Part shown: piece after piece, positions 36,633-48,300 of the stretch
Layout of the letters: each line of letters opens with the position of its first letter
Numbering within the stretch: the stretch's first letter is position 1
Position numbers and translations under genes: made by a program
Notes under the pieces: model-generated
Seen by the model: the letters and a program-made list of their open reading frames with translations, nothing else
Database searches by the model: none
Told to the model about the DNA's origin: nothing
NCBI RefSeq assembly: GCF_902459465.1
Contig: NC_047068.1
Location: 16,019,195-16,083,194, forward strand
Source: Asterias rubens
Taxonomy: Eukaryota; Echinodermata; Asteroidea; Forcipulatida; Asteriidae
Direction of reading: 5' to 3'
Length of the DNA stretch: 64,000 nucleotides

Positions 36633-38169
36633 AGGAAATATATATTTATACAGGAACCTTGCAAAGGGCACCACAGCAAAAGCACAGGGCACCACAACTG
36701 AGAGCTGCAATGACGGTGATATATTTGTGGACCAGATCTGTGCACCAAAAGAGATTAGCGCGTGAAGTTGTCTGTAAAAGTTGTATCGTGTGACAAGCCT
36801 ATTAGATATTTGTATGATGAACATCTCATTGTCAAGCATACAGGTATAATGTGGACCCCACTAGAAGATGTCCACACAATACAGCCATGCCACAGCTGAG
36901 CCTACAAAGGACCTTATAATGTTTCCAGAATAAAATGATAATTTTGGGTTTGCAGTTCTTTTTAAAAAACACTGCCCAAAAACACAAGCAGCATCAAATG
37001 TCCACACTCGCACATTTTTGCATCTTTTTCCCAGCTGTTCCCTTTTGTTAAAAGTCCCCAGTGAGAGCAGTGATGGGAAACCCTAAGTTTAAACACAGGA
37101 GAAACCAACCTCATCAGGGGTGGCACTCACAACTTCCCAACGGTGCACAAAAACCTTATTAAAATGCCGACTGCATTACCCGCCACAACATGGGCTCCTA
37201 AAGGCTTTGCGATAACCCACAGGGTATAATTAAGACAAGAACTCATATGGGTTTCTTGAACCACAGAGGTGCCTTACAGACATGCTTCCTCTCACTTTAT
37301 ACTCTAAAACAAAAGCCTCACTTTACATTCTAAAAACGCTATCCCATTAGCAACGACCATGACATAAATTCAAAGAAAAACACAAAATAAAAGGATGTAC
37401 AGTGCTGCTACATTGTAACTGTTCAGTATACTCAAACTCACAAAATTTGCAACAATTGCAAAAATACCATTTCGAATGACTCTCAGTTCAAATTTCAGCT
37501 TTTTAAGTCAAAAATATTTATACCACCAAACACCTGAATATGGACCCACCATTTTCATAATATAGCATTTGATAAACACAAACGAATGCCCTTACAAAAA
37601 CTCATAGCATAGATAGAATACCAATTCATGGAGACTCTCATTGAATAAAGCTCTTCTATCGTATCGTAGGGTGACTGCCTACTGTTCATTCATAAATGTG
37701 ATGATACATTGGACATTAATATTTACATAAATGCATAATGCACAGCAGGCCTTTCTAAAATGATGTATCATCGCCCGTAAAATGGCGGACCTTACACTGT
37801 GTAATATCACGTGTGAACAACCTATAATGTGTGTAGTGACAAATTCTATGTCAGCCCTTTACATTCAGGGATAATTATCTCCGACTGTGTATTTAATTTA
37901 AGATCCTTCTGCCCGGTGCCGGCGAGAGTGACACAGTCACTTATTCTAAATCAGACAACGAAACAAACTATACACTAAATAGACTTCAATGACGAGGATT
38001 TACACTATGAGATTAACAGCTACCGCACCCTCATTTTCTTGGACATTATCAAGGAGCTAGCCGGCTGTGTAAACAGCAGAGTTGCAAATTAAAAAGGGTT
38101 GTCATATAATAGATGTAAGATATAGGACCATTACTTACATACATGTAACAAAGTCTCAATTTGTTTTAT

Positions 38170-38440
38170 GTAATCTTGTGCCACATTTCATAGAGCTGCT
38201 TAACAGCCAAATTTGTGCTAGTCTCCATTTTATAGCTTTGCCAACCTTTAGCACACAAAAAGGTATCTTACCTTCCGGTGCTTACTGTACAAAAACTAAG
38301 ATGTAACAAATCATGGAGAAGGCACAAACTGGCCACCTAATTTTCTTGCTCACCTGTGAAATTCAGTTAAGCTTTAAAAGCAATTTTTTTTCTGCTACAG
38401 TACACAGGTAACACAAAAATTTGCTCACCGTTAAAGCCAT
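38170..38440. mobile_element. Foldback family H copy abutting MITE G
   Basis: It starts TGTGCCACATTTCATAGAGC; the right arm (GCTACAGTACACAGGTAAC, TTTGCTCACCGTTAAA) is interrupted where the MITE at 38431 begins. Confidence 0.5.
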
Positions 38441-38804
38441 TGGACCCTTTCGGTTCAGAAAAAAAAATAAAAGTTCACAGATTTACAAATAACTTACAGG
38501 GTTTACAGAAGGCAATGGTGAAAGACTTCTCTTGAAATATTATTCCATGAAATGCTTTACTCTTTGAGAAAACAGCAAAACAATATAAATTCTCGTTAAC
38601 GAGAATTACAGATTTATTTTAAACACATGCCATGACATGGCGAAACGCGCTGAAACAAGGGTGGGTTTTTCCGTTGTTTTCTCCCGACTCCGATGACCGA
38701 TTGAGCCTAAATTTTCACAGGTTTGTTATTTGATATAGAAGTTGTGGTACACAAAGTGTGGGCCTTGGACAACACTGTTTACCGAAAGGGTCCAATGGCT
38801 TTAA
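38431..38804. mobile_element. TTAA-bounded MITE (family G)
   Basis: The ends are TTAAAGCCATTGGACCC and its complement through ACCGAAAGGGTCCAATGGCT, 374 bp. Shared internal landmarks are TTCTCTTGAAATATTA and GGCGAAACGCGC. Confidence 0.7.
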
Positions 38805-39099
38805 GCAGGACTATGGGAGTATAAAATCGGCCCCTAATACTATTCCAGATACTGTATGTAACATCGTTCCTGATAAAATTACGTTAATCATGATTGGATG
38901 AGTTTGGCCTTCATGACCCATTTCCTACTGTCATATCAAATCAGCAAATAATTCCTCAAGTACTGCCGGTCTGATTACTGTTGCTATTACAGGCCAAGAA
39001 CACCATGTCACATGAGTGCACATCTTAATATTAGTTGCTTGGATATTTTATACATTAAAAAAGGCCTTCACAGCTGAAACAGCTTAAAAAATCAAGCAA

Positions 39100-39270
39100 T
39101 AAACCACAAGGGAAACTAATTGGGTAATTAGTAAAATAGTGTTGTGAAGAAAGAAACATTGAGATTGAGTAGAGCTGGATTTGAACCTGCCAGTTCCAAG
39201 TTGACAGTACTCCACACTACAAATTCTGGCCAGGTGCAAAGAGTTCTGGTCCAAGTACATAATGACCATT
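39100..39270 (-). mobile_element. Diverged SINE family C copy
   Basis: It has AAACCACAAGGGAAACTAAT and a degenerate B-box region (GGATTTGAACCTGCCAG). The leading part is lost. Confidence 0.45.
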
Positions 39271-39849
39271 TTTTACTACAAACCCTCGGTCTTGTATGTA
39301 GACGGATTTTTCTCCCAAATTTGAGCCTGATTAGTCCTTGCATTCCTTCATGGTTAACCATGTGGAGGTAAAAATACCAGTAAATATAACAAAGGCCATG
39401 GCATCAATTGACTAAACTGTTTATAACACATTCCTGATTTAATTGACTCAAGGCCAATTCAGGGTTTGTATGTAATTTTTTCACTGACTAAACAAATTTT
39501 GCTCAATAGCAAAAAAAAAAAACCCAAAACAAACAAAAAATTCACAATTAAAAACATCACAAGAAAACCACAATGCTTCAGATTGCACAGCTAAGGGCTT
39601 TTAAAACCAACATAAACACCAGAGAGAACTTTCTTGTAATGGATTGAGCACCATCCGTGCATACGTACATAACACAAAAAAGCAGCATGGCTTTTCTGTC
39701 CGTGTTAATTATCAATAATTATTGATTTATATTAGCCTATAAATAATGCCATTCAATGTACAAAAACGTAACAACCAAATACAAGGAATGGGTAATTACA
39801 ACAAGAACACAAAATAAAGCATGGTAATTCCACAATAAATTCACCTCCA

Positions 39850-40035
39850 AAATATGAATTTATGTTGAGGAAAACAATAGAAAAATATTCCAGGGAAACC
39901 CTTGCAGTCACATAGGGACTGAAACCCAATCCCATAGTGTGCCCCCCCCCCACCCCCAACATGATTCGAACCAGGATCGTAGAGGTGGGAGGTCAGGAAA
40001 GATACCACTGCCCCAACCTCACCACCAAAGAAATA
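39850..40035 (-). repeat. SINE-like repeat (family E) with tRNA-like end
   Basis: It has TATTCCAGGGAAACCC then ATGATTCGAACCAGGATCG, so this copy keeps a B-box-like sequence. It is interrupted by a poly-C run. Confidence 0.5.
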
Positions 40036-41276
40036 GCATCGTAGCTGCAAGGGGAATACTACAAGCAGTAGGCCCTAAACATTTTATCCATTGAAGTACA
40101 TGTAGTTGTGATAATTTCAGAATTTTGGAATTAGGACACCAGACTAAGGGTTAGGAAATTGACCACATACCACTTTCATGTACCTGTTCATATTTTAAGT
40201 GTTGAATTTCCAGAAGGACAGTCACAATAGGAGACTTTTGAGCCACTGGCGGCAGCAGACAACAATCTTTTTTTGCGGCTCTAAGTGTGTGCAAGCATTC
40301 TCAGTATTGCGTGCGTAGGTCTGAGCACGCGCAATACTGTGAAAAAGAACTGTCTAAAGTCTTCATTAAAAACGGAAAAAAATAAAAAATATTCTCAACA
40401 TTTTAAAAACTAACAACAAAGCCAAAATATTAACAAATTAATGTCGCAGATGGCAGCCTAGTTCTCTTTCCCTTTCTCTTTTATTTAATGCTAATTTCCT
40501 AGATTGATAAACTATAGAAACAGCCTTCCTTACCTTAAAACAAATCCAACATCATATTTTATGGTTACTCAATATCCAATCTTTGCCTAATTTCATGGAT
40601 CTGCACATATCGGCACGCAGTTTGCGCATGTATGCAAGAATTCATGCGTATCGGCCCGATTAAGCCGTAGCTTTTGCATGGGGTGGACCATTTATCAAAT
40701 GCAGGAGATGTTGCCCGTGACGAGGCTGGAGTATAAATGCCACCTCGGCTATGAGTATTATAAAAATAGGAGCCTAATCATCATCATTTTGTTCTTTACG
40801 GACCCACCTAACTAAGTAAAGGTTATGGACATGAAGACAAAATCAATTTAATTTCAGCTTCTTTTATCAGGTAAAAATATGAACAAACATAAATTTAAAT
40901 GTTACTCGCACTGTTTTTTGTAGAGAAACTTTTTTACCCAGGATTTCGGTGCAGTGCAACATGTGGCCCCAATGTATTGGCACTATAAAAGCAAAATTAT
41001 GAATAAAAATGTTCTGCTAATGCTATATAAACTAAGCAAAAAATAAGCAGAGGCACACCACCACACAGCACCAGTAATTGCCAGTAATGAGTAAGGTGCA
41101 CGTGACGTGTTGAGATAATCTCTGGTTGGTATAATTTTATTGTGTTTACCCACATACTTCATGAGCTTGCGAAGCTCTTTACAATTGTATGACATTGGAT
41201 TAACCATGGCATGTTGTTTTGTATGGCTGGCATATTTTTATCACTGATAAACTGAGTTAGTTGAGATGCTCAGTAG

Positions 41277-41906
41277 CATGGAGGAAGGAAGAGAAGGAGC
41301 TCGAACGACCAGCAAAACCGCAGAGTAACAAAAGAATACTCTGACAATGCCCCTGTCTGGCCAGTGGAACAAGATATGAGACCTCCAGCTGGACGGCCGA
41401 TTAACGAGTAGGATTAAATCTCTTTGTACAGAACGTGTGGTACCGCCAGTCTGCGCTCTTGCATGCGTGTAAAGTTGAATCATTGGAGACAAGAATTGTG
41501 AATATACACGTTTTCATTTACCGTTTGTGGTGTTTCACGGAAACATCATGGCATATTTTTACATTTTTTGTGACTTTCCGGTCACCAGCGGTGGTTCAAA
41601 ATTTGGGTATTAGCACACGAGGGTGGTTGGTATTCAATTGTGTTTTTCGATTTGGTGAGCACAAGTGTACACAATTTTTATCAGGTCTCAAAAAAGTTGT
41701 TTTTCTGTATTATATCCATACGACATACGACACCATAGTTGAGTTGAGTGAAGAACAAAGTGCGCACGCGCAAACTCACATACGCCAGGTCGCCCATTGT
41801 CTGTGTAAGGTATGTGGGTGATTACGAGGTGTCGTTACGGTTGCGGTACCACGGGTTCGACTTTTGAAGTCCCTTCGTTCGAGCTCCTTCTCTTCCTTCC
41901 TCCATG
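41277..41906. mobile_element. 630 bp element with 32 bp perfect terminal inverted repeats and 7 bp flanking repeat
   Basis: The left end starts CATGGAGGAAGGAAGAGAAG at 41277; the right end is its exact reverse complement, finishing at 41906, for 32 bp. Both ends are flanked by TCAGTAG (41270..41276 and 41907..41913), as expected of a target-site duplication. No transposase similarity is seen inside, so it looks like a non-autonomous DNA transposon. It sits about 450 bp upstream of the CCDC40 start codon. The superfamily is not assigned. Confidence 0.7.
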
Positions 41907-42316
41907 TCAGTAGTCAGTTTTTGTGAGCGAGTTTTTTTTATTAGCAAAATATTTTGCCTTAGTAATAACATTTAAAAAACACCAAATTCTTCTGGAACAA
42001 TTTCATTGGGTTGAGCAAAAGCAAGCAAATATACCGTATATGTTCAAATTAAATGGTATTGACAAATTAATCATTAAAAAGCATTACAAATCGGAAGCAA
42101 TTTCACCCACCTGTTGGGATTCTGCACAGCAGGCTCTCTTTTATTATTATGACAGATGAGCACGTTGAGGGCGCGATCACTTGGGATATGAACAAAACGG
42201 CTGTTTTATGTACTTATTATTTGTAGTTGAAAAAGAAAACAGTCGTTGAGCTGTGCACGCAGAGAAAAATCACTGGTACTATGTGCAGCGTACGCTTTGT
42301 GAACTACTGACCTATG

Positions 42317-42352
42317 GTTACCTGTGTGGTTCTATTGACGATGCATAGCAAC
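42317..42352 (+). promoter_or_regulatory. Two possible RFX half-sites near the CCDC40 start
   Basis: GTTACC at 42317..42322 and AGCAAC at 42347..42352 each match an X-box half-site (GTTRCY and RGYAAC) just before the ATG at 42363. The 24 nt spacing is too wide for one normal X-box, so they are at best separate half-sites. RFX control is expected for a ciliary gene but is not shown here. Confidence 0.2.
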
Positions 42353-42362
42353 AACAAGCGAA

Positions 42363-45300
42363 ATGGCAGATATCGAAGACAGGTAATCTTTTCGAAAATA
42401 CACCTTTTTTGTTTGGTCATATATAAAAATGAACAGCAAGTGTATTCTAAACTCTTAAATTTAATATTTCGGTCCACTTGGTATTTAATAATGTAACGGC
42501 TGACGCAAAATAAGGATAATCTGTCATGATGTTTTGGGTGAAGTTTTTACTGTCGTGTCGTGAGGAATGTGAATGTATGTCAATGTGATTTGGCACCACC
42601 ACGAATGGTCATGATGAGTTGAGTTGGCGAGATGACTGATGACAGTCCAAAGGCACAACAATTTAATAATTGTATTGATGTAATCTAAAAAAGGAACACT
42701 TACTTTAAATATAGTTGAGGGTTGGACATGGGAAGATGTTCCTTTCTATTTCTAATAAATCTAAAAAAATACATGATTGATAGTTATTAATTTGATAATG
42801 CCTGGAAACTATAACAAAAAATTATAAATAATAATTAATATAATTTTTAATTATAATAAGACTCAAGAGTAAGACAGGCACTTGTTTACTTTAAAGTTTG
42901 ATCGTACGACTGCTGAAAATCTTTCTCTGTTCTCCAAATCGATGCTTTTACATTTTAGACCAAAATCATGCACAGTTATCCTGCTGTCAGTGCTGACAGG
43001 TACGTGGCTGAGTTGTGATTGTTTCTTTATATTTTCTCAACATTCTTTATTGTTATCCAAAGTTTACAAGATCAGTTGGTGGAAGAGATTCCCGAAACTG
43101 CTGAACAGGATGAAAATCCAGCAGAGGAAGCCCCTTCTCAAGGTGAGTGCAGTCAAACAACCTTTTCCTCATAATTAAATCACGTTGGTCTTTACTGACT
43201 GAAGGAATGTAGCAAACTGATAAGACAATTTACAATTTTAATACAATGCAATTTTGAAGTAATATATGTTTTCAGTTTCTAAGACGAATGTTGTAGAAAT
43301 GACACAATGACATCACCAGAGTGGCATCTTCTCATAAAACTAATTAAAAAATACTTGCTTCTTAACCCATTTTGTGCATGAGTTTCCAATTATTCCATCA
43401 TTGATGAACCTCAAAGATGGCACTCACTGGCCTGTTCATCAAATCACAAGGTCTGTTGCATTGATTCCAGGGTTCTCCCCAGATATTTTTTTAAACAGTT
43501 GGGCATTCTGGACCTGTATTATTTTTATTTTGTGTTTATTTTTTTTAATCTTTATAACCACTACTTTGTGATCCCTATAATTTATCCATCTCATCTGATG
43601 TTAAAACCTACTAGATGGAGGGAAGGCAGTTGATGGTGATGACAAGTCAAACATGATGGACATTGCAGGAGAAATAAATGTCAAGGCACTTAAAGAGGTA
43701 AATCTACTACAATCTGACACAAAGAAGATGCAAAGAAAATACTGCTTAATGAAGAATATTGTTATGTAGGAAACTTTTGTGTATATTCTTATATGCCATA
43801 GTGTAATACGCTCTTGTATTACAGGGGAACTTAAATGGTGAATTTTTAGACCAACTAAATGCATAAGATGCTGAAGACTGTCTTCAGTTTGTTGTTGTTT
43901 ATCTTTTGAGACTACATTGGAATAACCAATTCTTTGAACCCTAATCTATAGTTTAGAGAAAATGATACTTCTGAAGTACCTGATGGGGAAGGTGGCAGAC
44001 CAGCCTCAGGGGAACGTCCAGCTTCAAAGGAGAGACCAGCATCTGGACAAAGACCAGCATCTGGACAAAGACCAGCGTCTGGCCAGAGACCATCCTCTGC
44101 CCAGAAAGGTTCCAGAGCTGGGTCTGTCCAAGATCAAGGTGAGGCAAAAGAGGATCCTCAGAGAGCGCCTTCTGCTGACCGGCCCCCATCAGCAGCAAGA
44201 CCAGCCTCAGCACAAAGAGCTGGCTCTGCAGCCTCAGCACAAAGAGCTGGCTCTGCAGCCTCAGCGGGTAAGCCCCAAATTCCTGACCGCCCACTTTCTG
44301 GGAGACCAGGATCGGCTCAAAGGCCCGGGTCGGGAGAACGGCCAGGCTCTGCCCAGAGACCAGGCACAGCTGAGAAACCAGGCTCTGCTCAACGACCAGG
44401 CTCTGCTCAGAGACCAGGATCTGCTCAACGACCAGGATCTGCCGAACAACCAGAATCAGCTGAGAAGCCGGGCTCTGCCCAGCGACCAGGATCTGCCCAG
44501 CGACCAGGCTCTGCCCAGCGACCAGGCTCTGCCCAGCGTCCACCTTCTTCAAGAAGACCACCCTCTGCTGAGCAACCAGCCGATGTCTCCAGACCTGTTT
44601 CTGCCTCTGCGGATAGACCAGGCTCTGCTGCCAGACCGGGGTCAGCAACCAGACCAGGCTCATCAACTAGACAGTCCCCTTTGGCTGCTGAGATGGCTGG
44701 TCAGGATCAGTTCGATGAGGGAGCAGGAGGGTACAGTAGAGGTATCACTGGTGAGTATTTAAGCCTTATTTATAATTTATTTAGACTGAAGCACCAATCC
44801 ATTGAAGACACTGGACACTATTGGTAATTTTCATAGACCAGTCTTCTCACTTGGTGTATACATCTCAACATATACATAAATAACAAACCTGTGAAAATTT
44901 GAGCTCAATCGATCAGCGAAGTTGTGAGATAATAATGAAAGAAAAAAACACTCTTGTCACTTGAAGTTGTGTGCTTTCAGATGATTGATTTCGAGACCTC
45001 ATTTCCAAATGTGAGGTCTCGAAATCAAATTCGTGGAAAATTACTTCTTTCTCGAAAACTATGTTACTTCAGAGGGAGCCATTTCTCACAATATTTAATA
45101 CTATCAACCTCTCCCCATTACTTGTTACCAAACAAGGTTTTTTGGTAATATTTATTTAGAGTAATTACCAATAGTGTCCACTGCCTTTATGTCCTGCCCA
45201 TCATATTGAAGCAGCAGCACACATTCAATTCAATTCAATTCAAAATTGGTTTATTAAACTCTCCCCAATGATCATTGAGCCAGTCTGTTCAATTAAAAAG

Positions 45301-48300
45301 ATAGCATGTTTATTTACACTTTGTAATATGAAATAATTTTATATAAATTAATATACCACTAGGGAAACTGACTGGGTAAATATGTAGATAATTTTGGTTT
45401 GAAAAAACCCCAAAACTGGTTATAGCGAGTCTTGAACCTGCTACCTCTGGATTGATGTGCCAGTGCCCCACCAACTAAGCTATCTATGTTAGTGGTCTCC
45501 CTATAATATCTTTGTTTGGGGTGCCAGTCAGAAGCCGTACAATCGTTACTTGCCATGTAGCCAGGGATCACAACCAAGCCTACAATACAATCAGGGCCCA
45601 ATAGAGCTTCTTAAGAACAAAATTTTGCTTAAGCAAAGAAATTCTTGCTTAGTAAAATCAGATTACCGGCCAAGACTCCATTCAATTGTTATGCTAAGTA
45701 AACCGCAGCTTAATACCAGTCACAAGCAATGTATATGGCATGAAATTTTGGCCAGTATTATGTGTAAAACAAGCGAGATATTTTCGTGCTTAAGCAAATT
45801 TTTTGCTTAAGCAGCTCTATGAAATTGGCCCCTTGGAAGAGGCAGCAGTGGGATCACCTCTGCTACTGTTTTTTTCAAACATCAATTCATAAACCACAAG
45901 GGAAACTCTGGCATGGTGTACTTTAAATAATTTGGGGTTGAATGGATTGGTCTGTTGTGAAGTATTTCTGTTTTTGATATCTGAAGGTGCTGGTGGAAGC
46001 CGGGGTGGCGGGGATGACCGACACAGACACACCGAGCTGACACAAGTAGACAGCGAGGAGGAGGAGGAGGAGGAGGAAGGGGAAGATGATGGGGGAGGAG
46101 AATCAGACATTTCTGATGATGAGAGTGAGATGGTGGTTTTGGATCCTGATCACGTAAGTAGTTGTTATGTATCCTACTTGATAGGAAATCTTATAATGAC
46201 AAGTTTAATTCAAAACAATTGAGCAAATTATCATTAAAAATGTTTCAAAAGGTCGCATTCAATCAACTTGATTGAAGGAAGGGGCGTCCTGGTGTTTCTA
46301 TGACTAGAGAAGTACAGCATTTACCTGTCAGTTGACTTAAGATTTAATTTGAGTAGTTATAGTGAAGCACTTAATTTTTTCCTTTAAAAATTGATATTTT
46401 GTCTTCAAAAAAATGCCAGATATTTCATCTTATTTTCCACTTCATTTCCCCAAACAACAGCCCTTGATGAGGCGATTTCAGACTGCCCTCAATGACCACC
46501 TGTCGAAGCAGAGCACCAAGGTTTCTCTGGAGCTGAGAGAGCTCAGCGAAGCTCTGAGGAACAAGCGTAAAGAACGAGAAGAGCTCGGCGTCAATCTGTA
46601 CGGCCTGCAGCAAGAGCTTGCACGACTGCAGATGCACCTAGAGAAGCGGCACGACGAGCTGAGCAACATGGCACGCAAGCGGCAGCAGTGCGAGGAGCAG
46701 CTCCAGGAGGTGCGAGGCATGTATAAAGACACTCAGGGCAACGTGACGCAGCAGCGTAAAGATGGTGAGTGACTTGTTTGTGTTGAACTGAATCATTCAT
46801 GTTTTAGGATTGTTGCCACTGGTGAACGGTTTGGTTTCTCCTTGCACTGGTGTAAGGCACCCTCTCAAAACTATTCCAGGAAAAGGTTGAATCATTTAGA
46901 TTTTGTTGTTTGGCAATTTGAAGCTCATGTAGCCACCATTCTCCACTTACAGGGTAAGTACCAAATATCTTCTCTAGCAATGTGAGCGAAGAATACCTAG
47001 ATACATATAATACACCAGGCACAACTAAAAGTTTTCTGCAAACCTCTAAAATGTTGATGTAAGCACAGAGTTCCCTGCTTTCATAAACACTTATTCTTTG
47101 CTTATGGAAAGCAGAGCCATGAAGTTGTGCCCATGGCTCAATTTTATAAAGCCTGTAAGCACAAAAATGTTCTAAGCACAGAAAAATTACGTAAGCACAA
47201 AAATGTTCTAAGTACAGAAAAATGTTGCTTAGCAGAAACCGGGTACCAGCCAAAATTCCTTTAAAGAAATTTGCAAAGCAGTATTTCTGCTGTGCAACTT
47301 TATGAAATTTTTTCTTGTTATCCTTCTTGCACTCTAGCCTCAAGCTTGCAGACAGAGGTAGAGAATCTGGCACTCCATCTGTTCTACATGACCAACGCCA
47401 AGGAAGACATCCGGGGGGACATAGCTGTGATGAGGCGGGCAGCTGAGAAGGCCGACAGCGAAGTCAATGTTGCAGAGACCGACAAACAGAAACAGGTTGG
47501 GTTAGGTTGAACCAGACCACTCTCTTAAACAAAGTTACATCTTTTCAGAACCACCTTAACTCATTTACAGATCATCAATACATTGCAAACCTTACTAAAT
47601 CGTATTTTCACGATGCAAAGTTTTAAATCCTACTACATATTTTGTGCCCAGGCCCCTCTGTTTGACCTGAGTTCACAGGTCTTTGATGTCTTTCATTTTT
47701 GCCATCTCTCCATGGAGTTGTTGGTCATGTGTAGTGATTAAGTTCAATTTTCTGAGAGTTCTTGGCGTCACAATTCTAAATGAAATGAAATGGTGATACG
47801 CACCCAGAAACCAACTAAATCAAGCAACATATTTACAAATAGATATAAAAAATTTTGTATAAAAAATATTAGGTTTTTAATGTTAACATTTACCTGAAGT
47901 TTCTTTTTTCTAAAATTGACAGTTATTTGTCTTGTTTTACAGGATTTGTACGTTGACAGGTTGACTGAGAATGTTGACAAGCTGAGAGAGCAGATATCTC
48001 TTTATGAAGCCCAGTTTTACGCACAAGGTGAAGAGACCAAAGCAGCTAAGGAGGCACTCTCAGAAGCTCGCCTGGAAATCGAGGTGTGTTCAATCAAAGA
48101 TTTGGGTAGTCTGTTTTGAAGACATATCAACAACAAAAATTGCTAAGTTTGATGCTGAAACTTACCTATGCTTAGTGTGCTGCTGCACATTTGAAACCAC
48201 TATGAGGTGCTACATAAATGGGTCCATATTCATAAAAAAACTTTAAAGTCTGTCTGAAAAAGTGTTTCTCTTTGTTTGAGCGCCTTTAGCACCTCATTGT

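Larger units (their letters stand above)
33458..42362. other. Divergent intergenic region between TBC1D16 and CCDC40
   Basis: No coding exon was recognised. Both promoters must lie here. It contains a related pair of foldback copies (34727..34942 and 36442..36632), a foldback plus MITE (38170..38440 and 38431..38804), SINE fragments (39100..39270, 39850..40035) and the TIR element 41277..41906. A GC-richer patch around 37770..37930 has AAAATGGCGG, which resembles a YY1 site and could mark the TBC1D16 5' exon; this is speculative. Confidence 0.5.

Noticed and set aside
37771..37790. YY1-like AAAATGGCGG as TBC1D16 promoter
   Set aside because: A single short motif with no supporting TSS evidence; kept only as a remark in the intergenic entry.
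43953..44762. Long open frames on the minus strand (237 codons) and in another plus frame (266 codons)
   Set aside because: Both overlap CCDC40 exon 4. Only the frame beginning at 43952 connects exon 3 to exon 5; the others are shadows of the 18 bp repeat.
46478..46800. Minus-strand frames of 69-84 codons rich in Ser, Cys and Arg
   Set aside because: Antisense of CCDC40 exon 6; composition mirrors the Glu/Gln/Leu codons of the coiled coil.
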